This document shows positions 1-6,681 of a DNA stretch of 13,298 nucleotides, piece after piece; position 1 is the first letter of the stretch; every line of letters begins with the position of its first letter. Below the pieces are notes generated by a model. It was not told where the DNA came from and did not search any database. It saw only the letters and a list, made by a program, of their open reading frames with translations. This stretch comes from an uncultured Verrucomicrobiales bacterium (GTDB taxonomy: Bacteria > Verrucomicrobiota > Verrucomicrobiia > Verrucomicrobiales > Akkermansiaceae). The position numbers and the translations under genes were made by a program. Where the stretch lies: NCBI GenBank assembly GCA_937969125.1, contig CALBVA010000201.1:1-13298 (forward strand), written 5' to 3'.

Positions 1-866
1 CGCTGGGCGTGCCCTTTCAACCAAGCTTCGTGCGCGGTCCAGATCATCTTAAGCTCCGGCTGGGTCATGACCCAGCTAGTCTTGATCACCTCCTTGGGAT
101 CGATGCCCTCGGTCTTGGCTCGCTGGGCGGTGTGACGAAAATCGATGGCATCCACCTTGAGGATCATCGGGCTGTCGAGCATCTCACCCTTGATCAGAGT
201 GTCATCACGGAGCTTGACCTGATCAGCCTTTTTAATGGGCAGGCTGCCCGGCTCGAGGGTCATCACCAAGGATTTGCCCTCATCGCCGACGACCTTGAAG
301 AGCACTTCGGAGGGGGCATTGTAAACGAGAGTATTTTGCTTCTCGAGATCCTCCTTACGCCGATCTTTCCAGAGGTCCGATTCAATGATGAAAGTCGCCT
401 GCGGGGTCTCCCCGGCACGGCCTACCCCATCCTCTGCCATGGCAGCTGCTTCACGCCCATCCTCACGGATCCAGGCCCAAGAGGCTTTTTCAAATGCGGT
501 GCGGATTTTGGTGTCGTGGATGCTGGCGTCCCAATATGCCTCCGCAAGTTCATCAAGGAGGTCTTCGGAAAGATCTTCTCCCGATGCGGCGATCACATCG
601 TTGCCCACCTTGTATTCCGCAGCGAGCTGGATCTCGACCCCACGATCTTCGGCCTGCTTCAGGATGTCATCAAGATAGGGCTCGTGGATGTTTCGCCTGA
701 GGGAAAAGGACATCTCCTCAGCCTTAAAGAGGATCAGATTGGCGTAGGGGTCATCGACATTGTCGGAGACCACCAATTTCTCGCCCTCAAGTTTCACATG
801 CTTGAGGTGGCCTTCCAGAACCGCATAGTCCTCGACCGCGTTATCGCCCTTCAGACGAACCGCTTG
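1..866 (-). other. Hydrophilic insertion within CoxC (residue ~119 onward)
   Basis: This is the stretch of coxC after its third span. It encodes at least 285 residues rich in Glu, Asp and Lys, with alternating strand-like segments (residues 140-175 and 300-360) and helix-like segments (residues 180-260 and 366-400). There is no Cys, so no covalent haem or iron-sulphur motif. I recognise no domain. By family topology the loop between spans 3 and 4 of a five-span subunit III faces the periplasm; that placement is inference. Confidence 0.7.
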
Positions 867-1220
867 GTGGTTAAACTTCGCACTATACTCAACACCCTTC
901 AATGCCAGGAAGAGGACGGCGCAGATCAGGGTGATCCACATGTTGATTTGGAACTTCTTCCAATCCCGCATCTTAAGCGCGGCCCAGGCGAAAACCACCG
1001 TGACCGAAGAACCGATCAGGATGAAAGTGTTAATCAATCCCGGCAGCACGGGAAGAGCCCGCTCCGGCCAAGGGTAGTCTGCGTAGAGACGGAGAAAGAG
1101 GTAGCCGGAGAAGAGCCCGCCGAAGAGGGTGACCTCGGAGGCGAGGAAGAGCCAGATGCCGACCTTCGAGTTGAAGAGGCCGGTGTCCTTCCGGGCGTTG
1201 ACGATGAATGGGATTTCCAT
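1..1220 (-). CDS. coxC: Cytochrome c oxidase subunit III (CoxC), 3' end cut by window edge, with large insertion
   Basis: Subunit III of the aa3 oxidase, which binds CoxA and supports proton uptake and catalytic stability. The frame opens at ATG 1218-1220 and runs without a stop to the left edge, giving 406 visible residues. Residues 19-45, 60-82 and 92-112 look like the first three spans of the five-span form; the motifs GIWLFLASEVTLFGG and FLALKGVEY match the family, including the conserved Glu in spans 1 and 3. In ordinary members the next span follows within about 20 residues. Here residues from about 120 to at least 406 are hydrophilic and highly charged, with no further span before the edge. 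The start lies 43 bases after the coxA stop. The subunit III identity of the N-terminal part is firm; the nature of the insertion and the missing C-terminus (expected to hold the last spans) are not visible. Confidence 0.92.
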   Translation of the reverse strand, partial: MEIPFIVNARKDTGLFNSKVGIWLFLASEVTLFGGLFSGYLFLRLYADYPWPERALPVLPGLINTFILIGSSVTVVFAWAALKMRDWKKFQINMWITLICAVLFLALKGVEYSAKFNHQAVRLKGDNAVEDYAVLEGHLKHVKLEGEKLVVSDNVDDPYANLILFKAEEMSFSLRRNIHEPYLDDILKQAEDRGVEIQLAAEYKVGNDVIAASGEDLSEDLLDELAEAYWDASIHDTKIRTAFEKASWAWIREDGREAAAMAEDGVGRAGETPQATFIIESDLWKDRRKEDLEKQNTLVYNAPSEVLFKVVGDEGKSLVMTLEPGSLPIKKADQVKLRDDTLIKGEMLDSPMILKVDAIDFRHTAQRAKTEGIDPKEVIKTSWVMTQPELKMIWTAHEAWLKGHAQ

Positions 1221-1263
1221 GGATCAGAGAATGTGAGTCGTGGTCAGGGCAAACAGGCGGAGC

Positions 1264-3156
1264 TTACACTTCGGTGCCTTCTTTGGTCGGAGCGGTGGTT
1301 TCGGCCGGCGCGTCCTCCGGAGCGGTGCGCTTGGGCTCCTCCCACTGCGGGAAGAAGTCGGCATCATGGTCCGGACGGCTGTATTCGTAGGGACCGCGAT
1401 AGACCGCAGGATCGAAAGTGAAATTTCCGTGTCCCGGAGGAGTCGGAGTGGCCCACTCGAGAGTGGTGGCATCCCATGGGTTATCGCTGGTGATCTTCTT
1501 ACCCCAGAAATAACTCACGACCATGTTGATCAGGAAGGGCAGCTGGAAGATAGCGAGCGCCATGGCGGCACCGGTCATGACCTCATTGAGCGAAATCTTC
1601 TCGGCAACAGTGACGCCGAAGATGTTCACGCCCTCGACAGCCTTGTCAATATAGCCCTCTCCCCCGTTATACCAACGGCGGTGGAATCCGGCCATGCCCT
1701 GGGTGAGCATGGGGAAGAAGAGAAGATTCATGCAGACGAGCGACGGCCAGAAGTGGAGGTGCCCCAGGAAATTATCCATGAAGCGACCCGTCATCTTGGG
1801 ATACCAGTGATACACCCCGGCGAAGAGTCCGAAGAGGATGCCGGGAGCCACCACATAGTGGAAGTGGCCGATCACGTAATAGGTATCGTGAAGATGAAGG
1901 TCGGCGAGATTGAAAGCCAGCGGAAGACCAGTGAGGCCACCGATACCAAACATCGGCAGGAAGGCCGCCGCCCAAATCATCGGCATCGTGAAGCGGATGG
2001 AGCCGCCCCAGAGCGAGATGATCATTGAGGTCAGCAGGATCACCGAGGGCACCGAGATCAACACCGTGGTGGTTTGGAAGAAGGTCGAGATGACCGGTCC
2101 CATTCCGGTGAGATACATGTGATGGGCCCACACGATGAAGGAGAGGAAACCGAGGACAATGACGGCCCAGACCATCGGCTTGTATCCCCAGAGCGGCTTG
2201 CGGGTGTTGGCGGGAATGATTTCCGCAACACAGGCGATGGCCGGAAGGAGCAAAACGTAAACCTCAGGGTGTCCGAGGAACCAGAAAAGGTGCTGGAAGA
2301 GCAGCGGGCTTCCAGAGCCGGAAATATCCAGGACACCGTCGGTCTGCGAGAAAAGGCCGGTAGGCATGAAGAAGCTGGAACCGAAGAGACGGTCGCTGAG
2401 CTGCATGATGCCAGCCGCTTCAAGAGGAGGGAAAGCGAGAAGAAGGAGAAAACCAGTCACCAGCATGGCCCACACGAAGAATGGGAGGCGCATCCAGGTC
2501 AGGCCCTTGGCGCGGAGCTGGATGATGGTGGTGATGAAGTTCACCGATCCGAGGAGCGATGAGGTAATGAGGAGGACCAGGCCAATGAGCCACTGTGTTT
2601 GCCCCGCCATCAACTGATTCACGATTTGTCGATCAGCGTAGCCTGCCAAGGGGGAGTAATTAGTCCATCCGGACTTCGCTGCGCCGGACTCCATAAAGAA
2701 GCTCATGCACATGATCAGGCCGCCAGCGAGATAAACCCAGAAGCTCATCATGTTAAGCTTGGGGAAAGCCATGTCAGGTGCGCCAATCTGGAGCGGAGTG
2801 ACGTAGTTGCCGAAAGCCGCAAACCCAAGAGGCACAACGCCGAGGAAGACCATGATGGTTCCGTGCATCGCGCCGAACATATTGTAAGTTTCACCGGTCA
2901 CCTTGCCGTCATCCAGCCAGCGTGCGCTCCAGGCATCCGTGAAGAGCCAGCTCAGGTAACCGGGCAGTGGCTCATGCGGGTAGGCGATGCTCCAGCGCAT
3001 CACGATCATGAGAAAGAAGCCGAAGAGCAGGAATGCTCCGGAAGCGAGGCCATACTGGATGCCAATCGTCTTGTGATCGGTGGAGAAGAAATACTTCTGC
3101 CACCAGGGAAGGACGTGATGGTGGTCGTCGTGGTGATCGTGTGTATCCGCGCTCAT
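1264..3156 (-). CDS. coxA: Cytochrome c oxidase subunit I (CoxA/CtaD), A1-type aa3 oxidase
   Basis: Catalytic subunit that reduces O2 to water at a haem a3-CuB site and pumps protons; 630 residues with about twelve spans. All metal ligands are present: H98 (haem a, in MHGTIMVF), H296 (CuB) with E298 and cross-linking Y300 (GHPEVY), H345-H346 (CuB, WAHHMY), H431 (haem a3) and H433 (haem a) in IGHFHY. The GHPEVY glutamate marks the A1 class. D-channel residues D128 and N135 (GAPDMAFPKLN) are present. At the K-channel, where the family reads VPTGIKxFS, this protein reads VPSVILLTS, so the conserved Lys is L374. The N-terminus is His/Asp-rich and there is a roughly 60-residue hydrophilic C-terminal tail. 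It lies 41 bases after the cytochrome c gene and is followed by coxC. No CuA subunit II gene adjoins it, which is unusual. Confidence 0.98.
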   Translation of the reverse strand: MSADTHDHHDDHHHVLPWWQKYFFSTDHKTIGIQYGLASGAFLLFGFFLMIVMRWSIAYPHEPLPGYLSWLFTDAWSARWLDDGKVTGETYNMFGAMHGTIMVFLGVVPLGFAAFGNYVTPLQIGAPDMAFPKLNMMSFWVYLAGGLIMCMSFFMESGAAKSGWTNYSPLAGYADRQIVNQLMAGQTQWLIGLVLLITSSLLGSVNFITTIIQLRAKGLTWMRLPFFVWAMLVTGFLLLLAFPPLEAAGIMQLSDRLFGSSFFMPTGLFSQTDGVLDISGSGSPLLFQHLFWFLGHPEVYVLLLPAIACVAEIIPANTRKPLWGYKPMVWAVIVLGFLSFIVWAHHMYLTGMGPVISTFFQTTTVLISVPSVILLTSMIISLWGGSIRFTMPMIWAAAFLPMFGIGGLTGLPLAFNLADLHLHDTYYVIGHFHYVVAPGILFGLFAGVYHWYPKMTGRFMDNFLGHLHFWPSLVCMNLLFFPMLTQGMAGFHRRWYNGGEGYIDKAVEGVNIFGVTVAEKISLNEVMTGAAMALAIFQLPFLINMVVSYFWGKKITSDNPWDATTLEWATPTPPGHGNFTFDPAVYRGPYEYSRPDHDADFFPQWEEPKRTAPEDAPAETTAPTKEGTEV

Positions 3157-3197
3157 GGTAGTCGTGGTGTTGGGAAGTTCGCTGGAAGATGGCTTGT
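3157..3197 (-). other. 41-base gap before coxA, no signal seen
   Basis: This is one of the two longest gaps in the run. I see no hairpin with a U-tract, no convincing -35/-10 pair and no Shine-Dalgarno sequence, so nothing here argues for a separate coxA transcript or for a terminator after the cytochrome c gene. Confidence 0.6.
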
Positions 3198-4004
3198 TTA
3201 GTTAGCAGCGCCTTCAGCAGCATCTTGGGAGTCGTCCGCTTTTGTGACCGGTTCCCAAGTCTCGGGATCGAGCAGGGTGTCTGGAGCCAGTTTGGCACCA
3301 GAAAGCATCTTGTCGTGTGATTTTTTGAGCTCCTCGGCGGTGGTTTTGCCTCCGCCACGCTTCTTGGAAATCGCGAGACCGTTCGCGGCCATTTCCGGGG
3401 TGACAATGTCGCCGGTATTCCCCCAGGAGGTCCGGATGTAGGTCAGAAGAGATGCCATTTCCTTGGGGCCGAGATTGGCTCCGATGGCTCCCATCTGAGA
3501 GTTGTAGGTAGCTCCAGCAACGGAAATCGGACCGGTGACCCCATTGTGCACGATGAGGAGAAGTTTCTCGGTATTTCCATTAACCCATTCAGAGCCTGCG
3601 AGAGGGGGAATGTTGTTTCCGGGCTGTCCGGCACCACCAGGGCCGTGACAACCGTTACAGGTGGAATAGTGTTTGGCTCCCTGCTTCTGGAGGAAGGAGA
3701 GGGCGGGCTGAGGCAGGAGCGGCTCTTCCTCTCCGACTGGGCTGTTGCCTTGGATATAGCCGTCTTTGACCAACTCCCCGTAGTTGAGGAATCCCCCACC
3801 CTGTCCAAAGACGGCCCCGGCGACAAGGAGGACGACACCCGAGACGAGAAGAAGCCAGAGAGAGACCGACTCCATGCCATTCTCACGAAGGCTCTTTTCA
3901 CGACCAACCGCAGGCGCGGCCTTGAGGGCGGCGTGAGCTTCGGCGACGTTGATGTTCTCGTCGAGATCAGGGCGCAGGTCGCGCGATTTTGAATGATCAG
4001 CCAT
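3198..4004 (-). CDS. Membrane-anchored monohaem cytochrome c
   Basis: Electron-carrying cytochrome of 268 residues. A cytoplasmic N-terminal segment of about 45 residues precedes one span at about 47-66. A periplasmic class I cytochrome c domain follows, with haem motif CNGCH (C116, C119, H120) and the likely axial Met at M171 (YNSQM). The later sequence KEMASLLTYIRTSWGN is typical of small oxidase-associated cytochromes c. A charged tail of about 70 residues follows and contains no second haem. It sits between the CcoO-like gene (23-base gap) and coxA (41-base gap), the place where a cbb3 operon would carry CcoP. It has one haem rather than the two of CcoP, so I call it CcoP-like only by position. 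A plausible role, by inference, is passing electrons from ACIII or the CcoO-like protein to the aa3 oxidase. Confidence 0.92.
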   Translation of the reverse strand: MADHSKSRDLRPDLDENINVAEAHAALKAAPAVGREKSLRENGMESVSLWLLLVSGVVLLVAGAVFGQGGGFLNYGELVKDGYIQGNSPVGEEEPLLPQPALSFLQKQGAKHYSTCNGCHGPGGAGQPGNNIPPLAGSEWVNGNTEKLLLIVHNGVTGPISVAGATYNSQMGAIGANLGPKEMASLLTYIRTSWGNTGDIVTPEMAANGLAISKKRGGGKTTAEELKKSHDKMLSGAKLAPDTLLDPETWEPVTKADDSQDAAEGAAN

Positions 4005-4027
4005 GTCTGGAGGAACTGGGAAAGTGT

Positions 4028-4762
4028 TTACTTGGCGGAAGCGGCCGCCTTGGGGTTGGTATTAAGAGAGGCCGGAACCGGCTGGTTCAGCATGTCCTTC
4101 TTGAGAGAAACGAGGTAGCTCGCGAGGGCGCGGGCTCGGTCGGTCGGAACCACAGCCTTACCTTCTGGAGCCTCAACCTTAAGAGCGCCTCCGCGTCCTT
4201 GATAATCCGGAACGACATTAAAGAGGCCGTTCTTAGATGGGCAACTGGAACGATCAGGAATGGTCTGATTGTCCGCGTAGTTCGGAGTGCTGCGAGGGTT
4301 ATAGAGGTGAAGCATCACCCATTCGAGCGGGGTCTGTCCGTCTCCTTTGAGGTGGGTTTCAAGGCGACGTCCGAGATTCGCAAGATCTGGCCCCACACGG
4401 CTCATCCCGATGTGGGCGACCTTCTCACCTCGGAAATCATTGGCGAAAGTGGCACGGCGAGTGTCGGGATTGTCCAGGCTGGCTTGAAGCCCGGCCCATC
4501 CTTCGCGATGAATGTCATTACCTGCATAAGTCGGGCGAATGACCTGGGTATGGCAGGTGGCGCAACCCTCCTGGCCGTAAATTTTTGAGCCCTCGGTGAC
4601 CCGTCCATCCCGCGCGGGAATGTAAGGACCGGATTGATCCGAACCTTCCGCGAATTTCACCGGCTCGAGCGAGCGCATCTTGGCGAACGGGATCACCACG
4701 GCGACGAGCCAAGGGAAGCCGAAGCTGGCGAGGAGACCGAAGATAAAGGCTTTGAAAGTCAT
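4028..4762 (-). CDS. ccoO: CcoO-like membrane-anchored monohaem cytochrome c (cbb3 oxidase subunit II family)
   Basis: A 244-residue protein with one N-terminal span (about 4-27, motif FGFPWLVAVVIPFAK) and a periplasmic cytochrome domain. The haem motif is GCATCHTQVIRP (C67, C70, H71), the characteristic CcoO form, followed by SRVGPDLANLG (121-131) and YNPRSTP (154-160), which match the family order. In normal CcoO proteins the haem's axial Met lies in an S-x-MP-x-Y-x-x-LF segment. The matching segment here reads RSSCPSKNGLF, placing C174 where Met is expected; M120 is the nearest alternative. The gene follows the CcoN-like gene after 36 bases, as in a true ccoNO pair, so the two products probably form a complex. 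Family assignment is good; haem ligation is uncertain because the alignment was done by eye. Confidence 0.9.
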   Translation of the reverse strand: MTFKAFIFGLLASFGFPWLVAVVIPFAKMRSLEPVKFAEGSDQSGPYIPARDGRVTEGSKIYGQEGCATCHTQVIRPTYAGNDIHREGWAGLQASLDNPDTRRATFANDFRGEKVAHIGMSRVGPDLANLGRRLETHLKGDGQTPLEWVMLHLYNPRSTPNYADNQTIPDRSSCPSKNGLFNVVPDYQGRGGALKVEAPEGKAVVPTDRARALASYLVSLKKDMLNQPVPASLNTNPKAAASAK

Positions 4763-4798
4763 GACAGGATCAATCTGAAAAAGAAAAACGAAGAAAGC

Positions 4799-6298
4799 TT
4801 AGTGTGCGGACGATGCCGTCGGGGTGTCGTAGTTATCGACCTCACCATCGGGACCGTGCGGGTTGCTGGCATGATGGGATTTAAGGAGGGTCGGGTGCGA
4901 GGAGCGACGTCCCAAGCGGGCCCACATCAGAAGAAGGTGGAGGCAGAAAAAGAGATTGGCGAAAAGGAGGAATCCCCAGGCGAGAGTCACACCCCAGCCG
5001 TAGGAGCTGGCGAAGCGTGACATGGTGCCAAAGGGTTGTGAGACATCTTCGATCCCGGCACCCTGCATCACTCCGCCGACGATGGCGCAGACCACGATGG
5101 CAGCCACCCCGTAGAGCGAGAGATAATAATGCCAGCGGATGAAGCGACGGGAAAGCCATTCACGACGTGTGATCCGTGGGACAATGAAGTAAATGGCACC
5201 GAAGGCACAGAGGGAGAAGACTCCGTAGAGTCCAAGAATGTCCATACCATATCCGGTGTAGCTGAACTGCACCATCTTCAGAGCGTTAGTGGTATGGAGG
5301 CCGCAGGAGAGAACACCAAAGATAACGAAAGCAACCACACCGAAGGCGGTGAAGCGAAGAGAAGGACTTTGTGCGACGACATCGGTCTGTCCAATGACGG
5401 TCTTTAGGATATTCACGCCCACCGCGATGGCGGGAATGAGAATGAGCACCATGGCAGCAGCTCCAGCGTAGGGCAGGAATTGCGGGATGGGCGCGCCCAT
5501 GAGTTTTTGCATTCCAGCCCAAGGACCGAGGAAGGCCAGAGCCCAAAAACCAAAGAGGGCGAGATTGTAACTGTGAACCGGGCCGCCCGTCACCTTGGGA
5601 GCTAGGTAGTAGGCACTGGCGAGTGCCACCGGGAGGAAGAAGAGGAGGAAGAGGGTGGCCTTAAACCACGAGGCGATGCCTGCAACCATGACGGGATTAC
5701 CGTCCAAAACGAAAACGAAGAACCAAGCAGTGATGAAGACCCATGGGAACCAAAGCATCGCAGCGAGCAGATACCACTGGCTGACATAGACATGCCCGGC
5801 ATCGCGAACTTGGAACTGAATGAGCGACCACACCGTAATCAGGATGAAAGCGAAGAAGAGAACCGGCCAGACGGGCATCGGAAACTCCATGTAGGCGACC
5901 CCAGAGCCTTCACCGGCGAGGATGAACCCGACTCCAACCATCACTCCGAAGTTCCAGAGGTGACCGGCGAAGAGTATGGTGCCGGAAGCGGTGCAGGTTT
6001 TCCGCGAAAGGCGGGCCATGAACCAAATAATCATGCCAAACGCAGCCTGTGCTCCCCATCCGTAAACGAGGGCACTCATGTGGGCGGCGTCGACTTTTCC
6101 AGCATCAAGGAAAGAAAAGCACTCGAGGAATTCGGGGCTGTGCTTCTTGGCCGAAGCGACGAGTCCCAGCACAATGGCGAGGGCGAGCCAAACGGCTCCG
6201 CTGGTGAAGAAGAACATCACAGGGTGACGCAAGGAGCGATCGATCGATGCGCGAAGCTCGATGTCCTGGGTGTCGGCGATGGAAGTAGTCTCAGCCAT
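4799..6298 (-). CDS. CcoN-like membrane protein lacking the haem-copper active site
   Basis: A 499-residue polytopic protein with about twelve spans, recognisably of the cbb3 oxidase subunit I family: HMSALVYGWG (73-82), SAYYLAPKVTGGPVHSYNLALFGFWAL (228-254) and AIYFIVPR (368-375). The first low-spin haem His is kept (H73). Every other metal-site residue is replaced when aligned by motif: the CuB His of WxYGHN is A214 in SWFKAT; the cross-linking Tyr and CuB His pair of YxWAGPHH are G258, Q264 and K265 in GPWAGMQK; and the H-x-H that binds haem b3 and haem b is M352 and I354 in GMDILGLYG. The frame is intact and otherwise well conserved, so this is not a decaying gene. It cannot plausibly reduce O2. 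A scaffold or electron-transfer role beside ACIII is inference. Automated annotation would probably call it ccoN. The start lies 30 bases after the preceding stop. Confidence 0.92.
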   Translation of the reverse strand: MAETTSIADTQDIELRASIDRSLRHPVMFFFTSGAVWLALAIVLGLVASAKKHSPEFLECFSFLDAGKVDAAHMSALVYGWGAQAAFGMIIWFMARLSRKTCTASGTILFAGHLWNFGVMVGVGFILAGEGSGVAYMEFPMPVWPVLFFAFILITVWSLIQFQVRDAGHVYVSQWYLLAAMLWFPWVFITAWFFVFVLDGNPVMVAGIASWFKATLFLLFFLPVALASAYYLAPKVTGGPVHSYNLALFGFWALAFLGPWAGMQKLMGAPIPQFLPYAGAAAMVLILIPAIAVGVNILKTVIGQTDVVAQSPSLRFTAFGVVAFVIFGVLSCGLHTTNALKMVQFSYTGYGMDILGLYGVFSLCAFGAIYFIVPRITRREWLSRRFIRWHYYLSLYGVAAIVVCAIVGGVMQGAGIEDVSQPFGTMSRFASSYGWGVTLAWGFLLFANLFFCLHLLLMWARLGRRSSHPTLLKSHHASNPHGPDGEVDNYDTPTASSAH

Positions 6299-6328
6299 GG
6301 GAAATATTCAGTTGATGGTCCTGGAAAT

Positions 6329-6676
6329 TTACTTCGCAGGTTGGTCCTTCGTGCTGTCCTTGGCCGCATCAGCAGGCTGTTCAGCAGGGACGGGTCGCGC
6401 ACCCTTGGCGGGCTTGCTTGAGAGGAGGGATTTGGAACCGGCGGCGAGGGCTTTGTCGAGGGCTTCGCGGTTGAGGGCCTTTTCAGAAGCATTCTCAACC
6501 TGGCGGCGAACGCCGAGGCGTTCAGCAGACTTTTGGGTATAGGCAGGATCCTCTTTATCGCCACCACCGAAGAAGGGCCCGAGAACGATCCCGGCAATGC
6601 CGAAAGCGGTGACGAGGACGAGAGCCACCCAGAAGGCGGTGAATCGCTTGAGCGGGTTATCGCGGGTGTGATCCAT
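6329..6676 (-). CDS. Small single-span protein of unknown function
   Basis: A 115-residue protein I do not recognise. Residues 1-11 are charged and 12-36 form one strong hydrophobic span (FWVALVLVTAFGIAGIVLGPFF). The rest is hydrophilic: a helical stretch rich in Ala, Glu, Lys and Arg (about 47-80), then a low-complexity tail rich in Pro, Ala and Lys. The positive N-terminus (K10, R11 before the span) suggests the tail is periplasmic. It has no Cys, so no haem or lipid anchor. It starts 5 bases after the actF stop and ends 30 bases before the CcoN-like gene, so it is almost certainly co-translated with them. Its size and place suggest an accessory subunit of the membrane complex, comparable in role to CcoQ or small ACIII subunits, but that is inference from position only. 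Confidence 0.8.
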   Translation of the reverse strand: MDHTRDNPLKRFTAFWVALVLVTAFGIAGIVLGPFFGGGDKEDPAYTQKSAERLGVRRQVENASEKALNREALDKALAAGSKSLLSSKPAKGARPVPAEQPADAAKDSTKDQPAK

Positions 6677-6681
6677 GGACT

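Noticed and set aside
9..1421. Long plus-strand reading frame of 470 codons
   Set aside because: It lies antisense to coxC and the end of coxA, both supported by family motifs, and its product resembles nothing. It stays open because the sense genes avoid the codons TTA, CTA and TCA.
4763..4798. Promoter or terminator in the 36-base gap before the CcoO-like gene
   Set aside because: The gap is pyrimidine-rich on the coding strand but has no hairpin and no recognisable -35/-10 pair; the spacing fits a continuous operon.
4799..6298. CcoN-like gene as a pseudogene or a stretch of sequencing errors
   Set aside because: The frame is intact, span hydrophobicity and many family motifs are kept, and the ligand changes involve clean multi-base codon differences at several separate sites.
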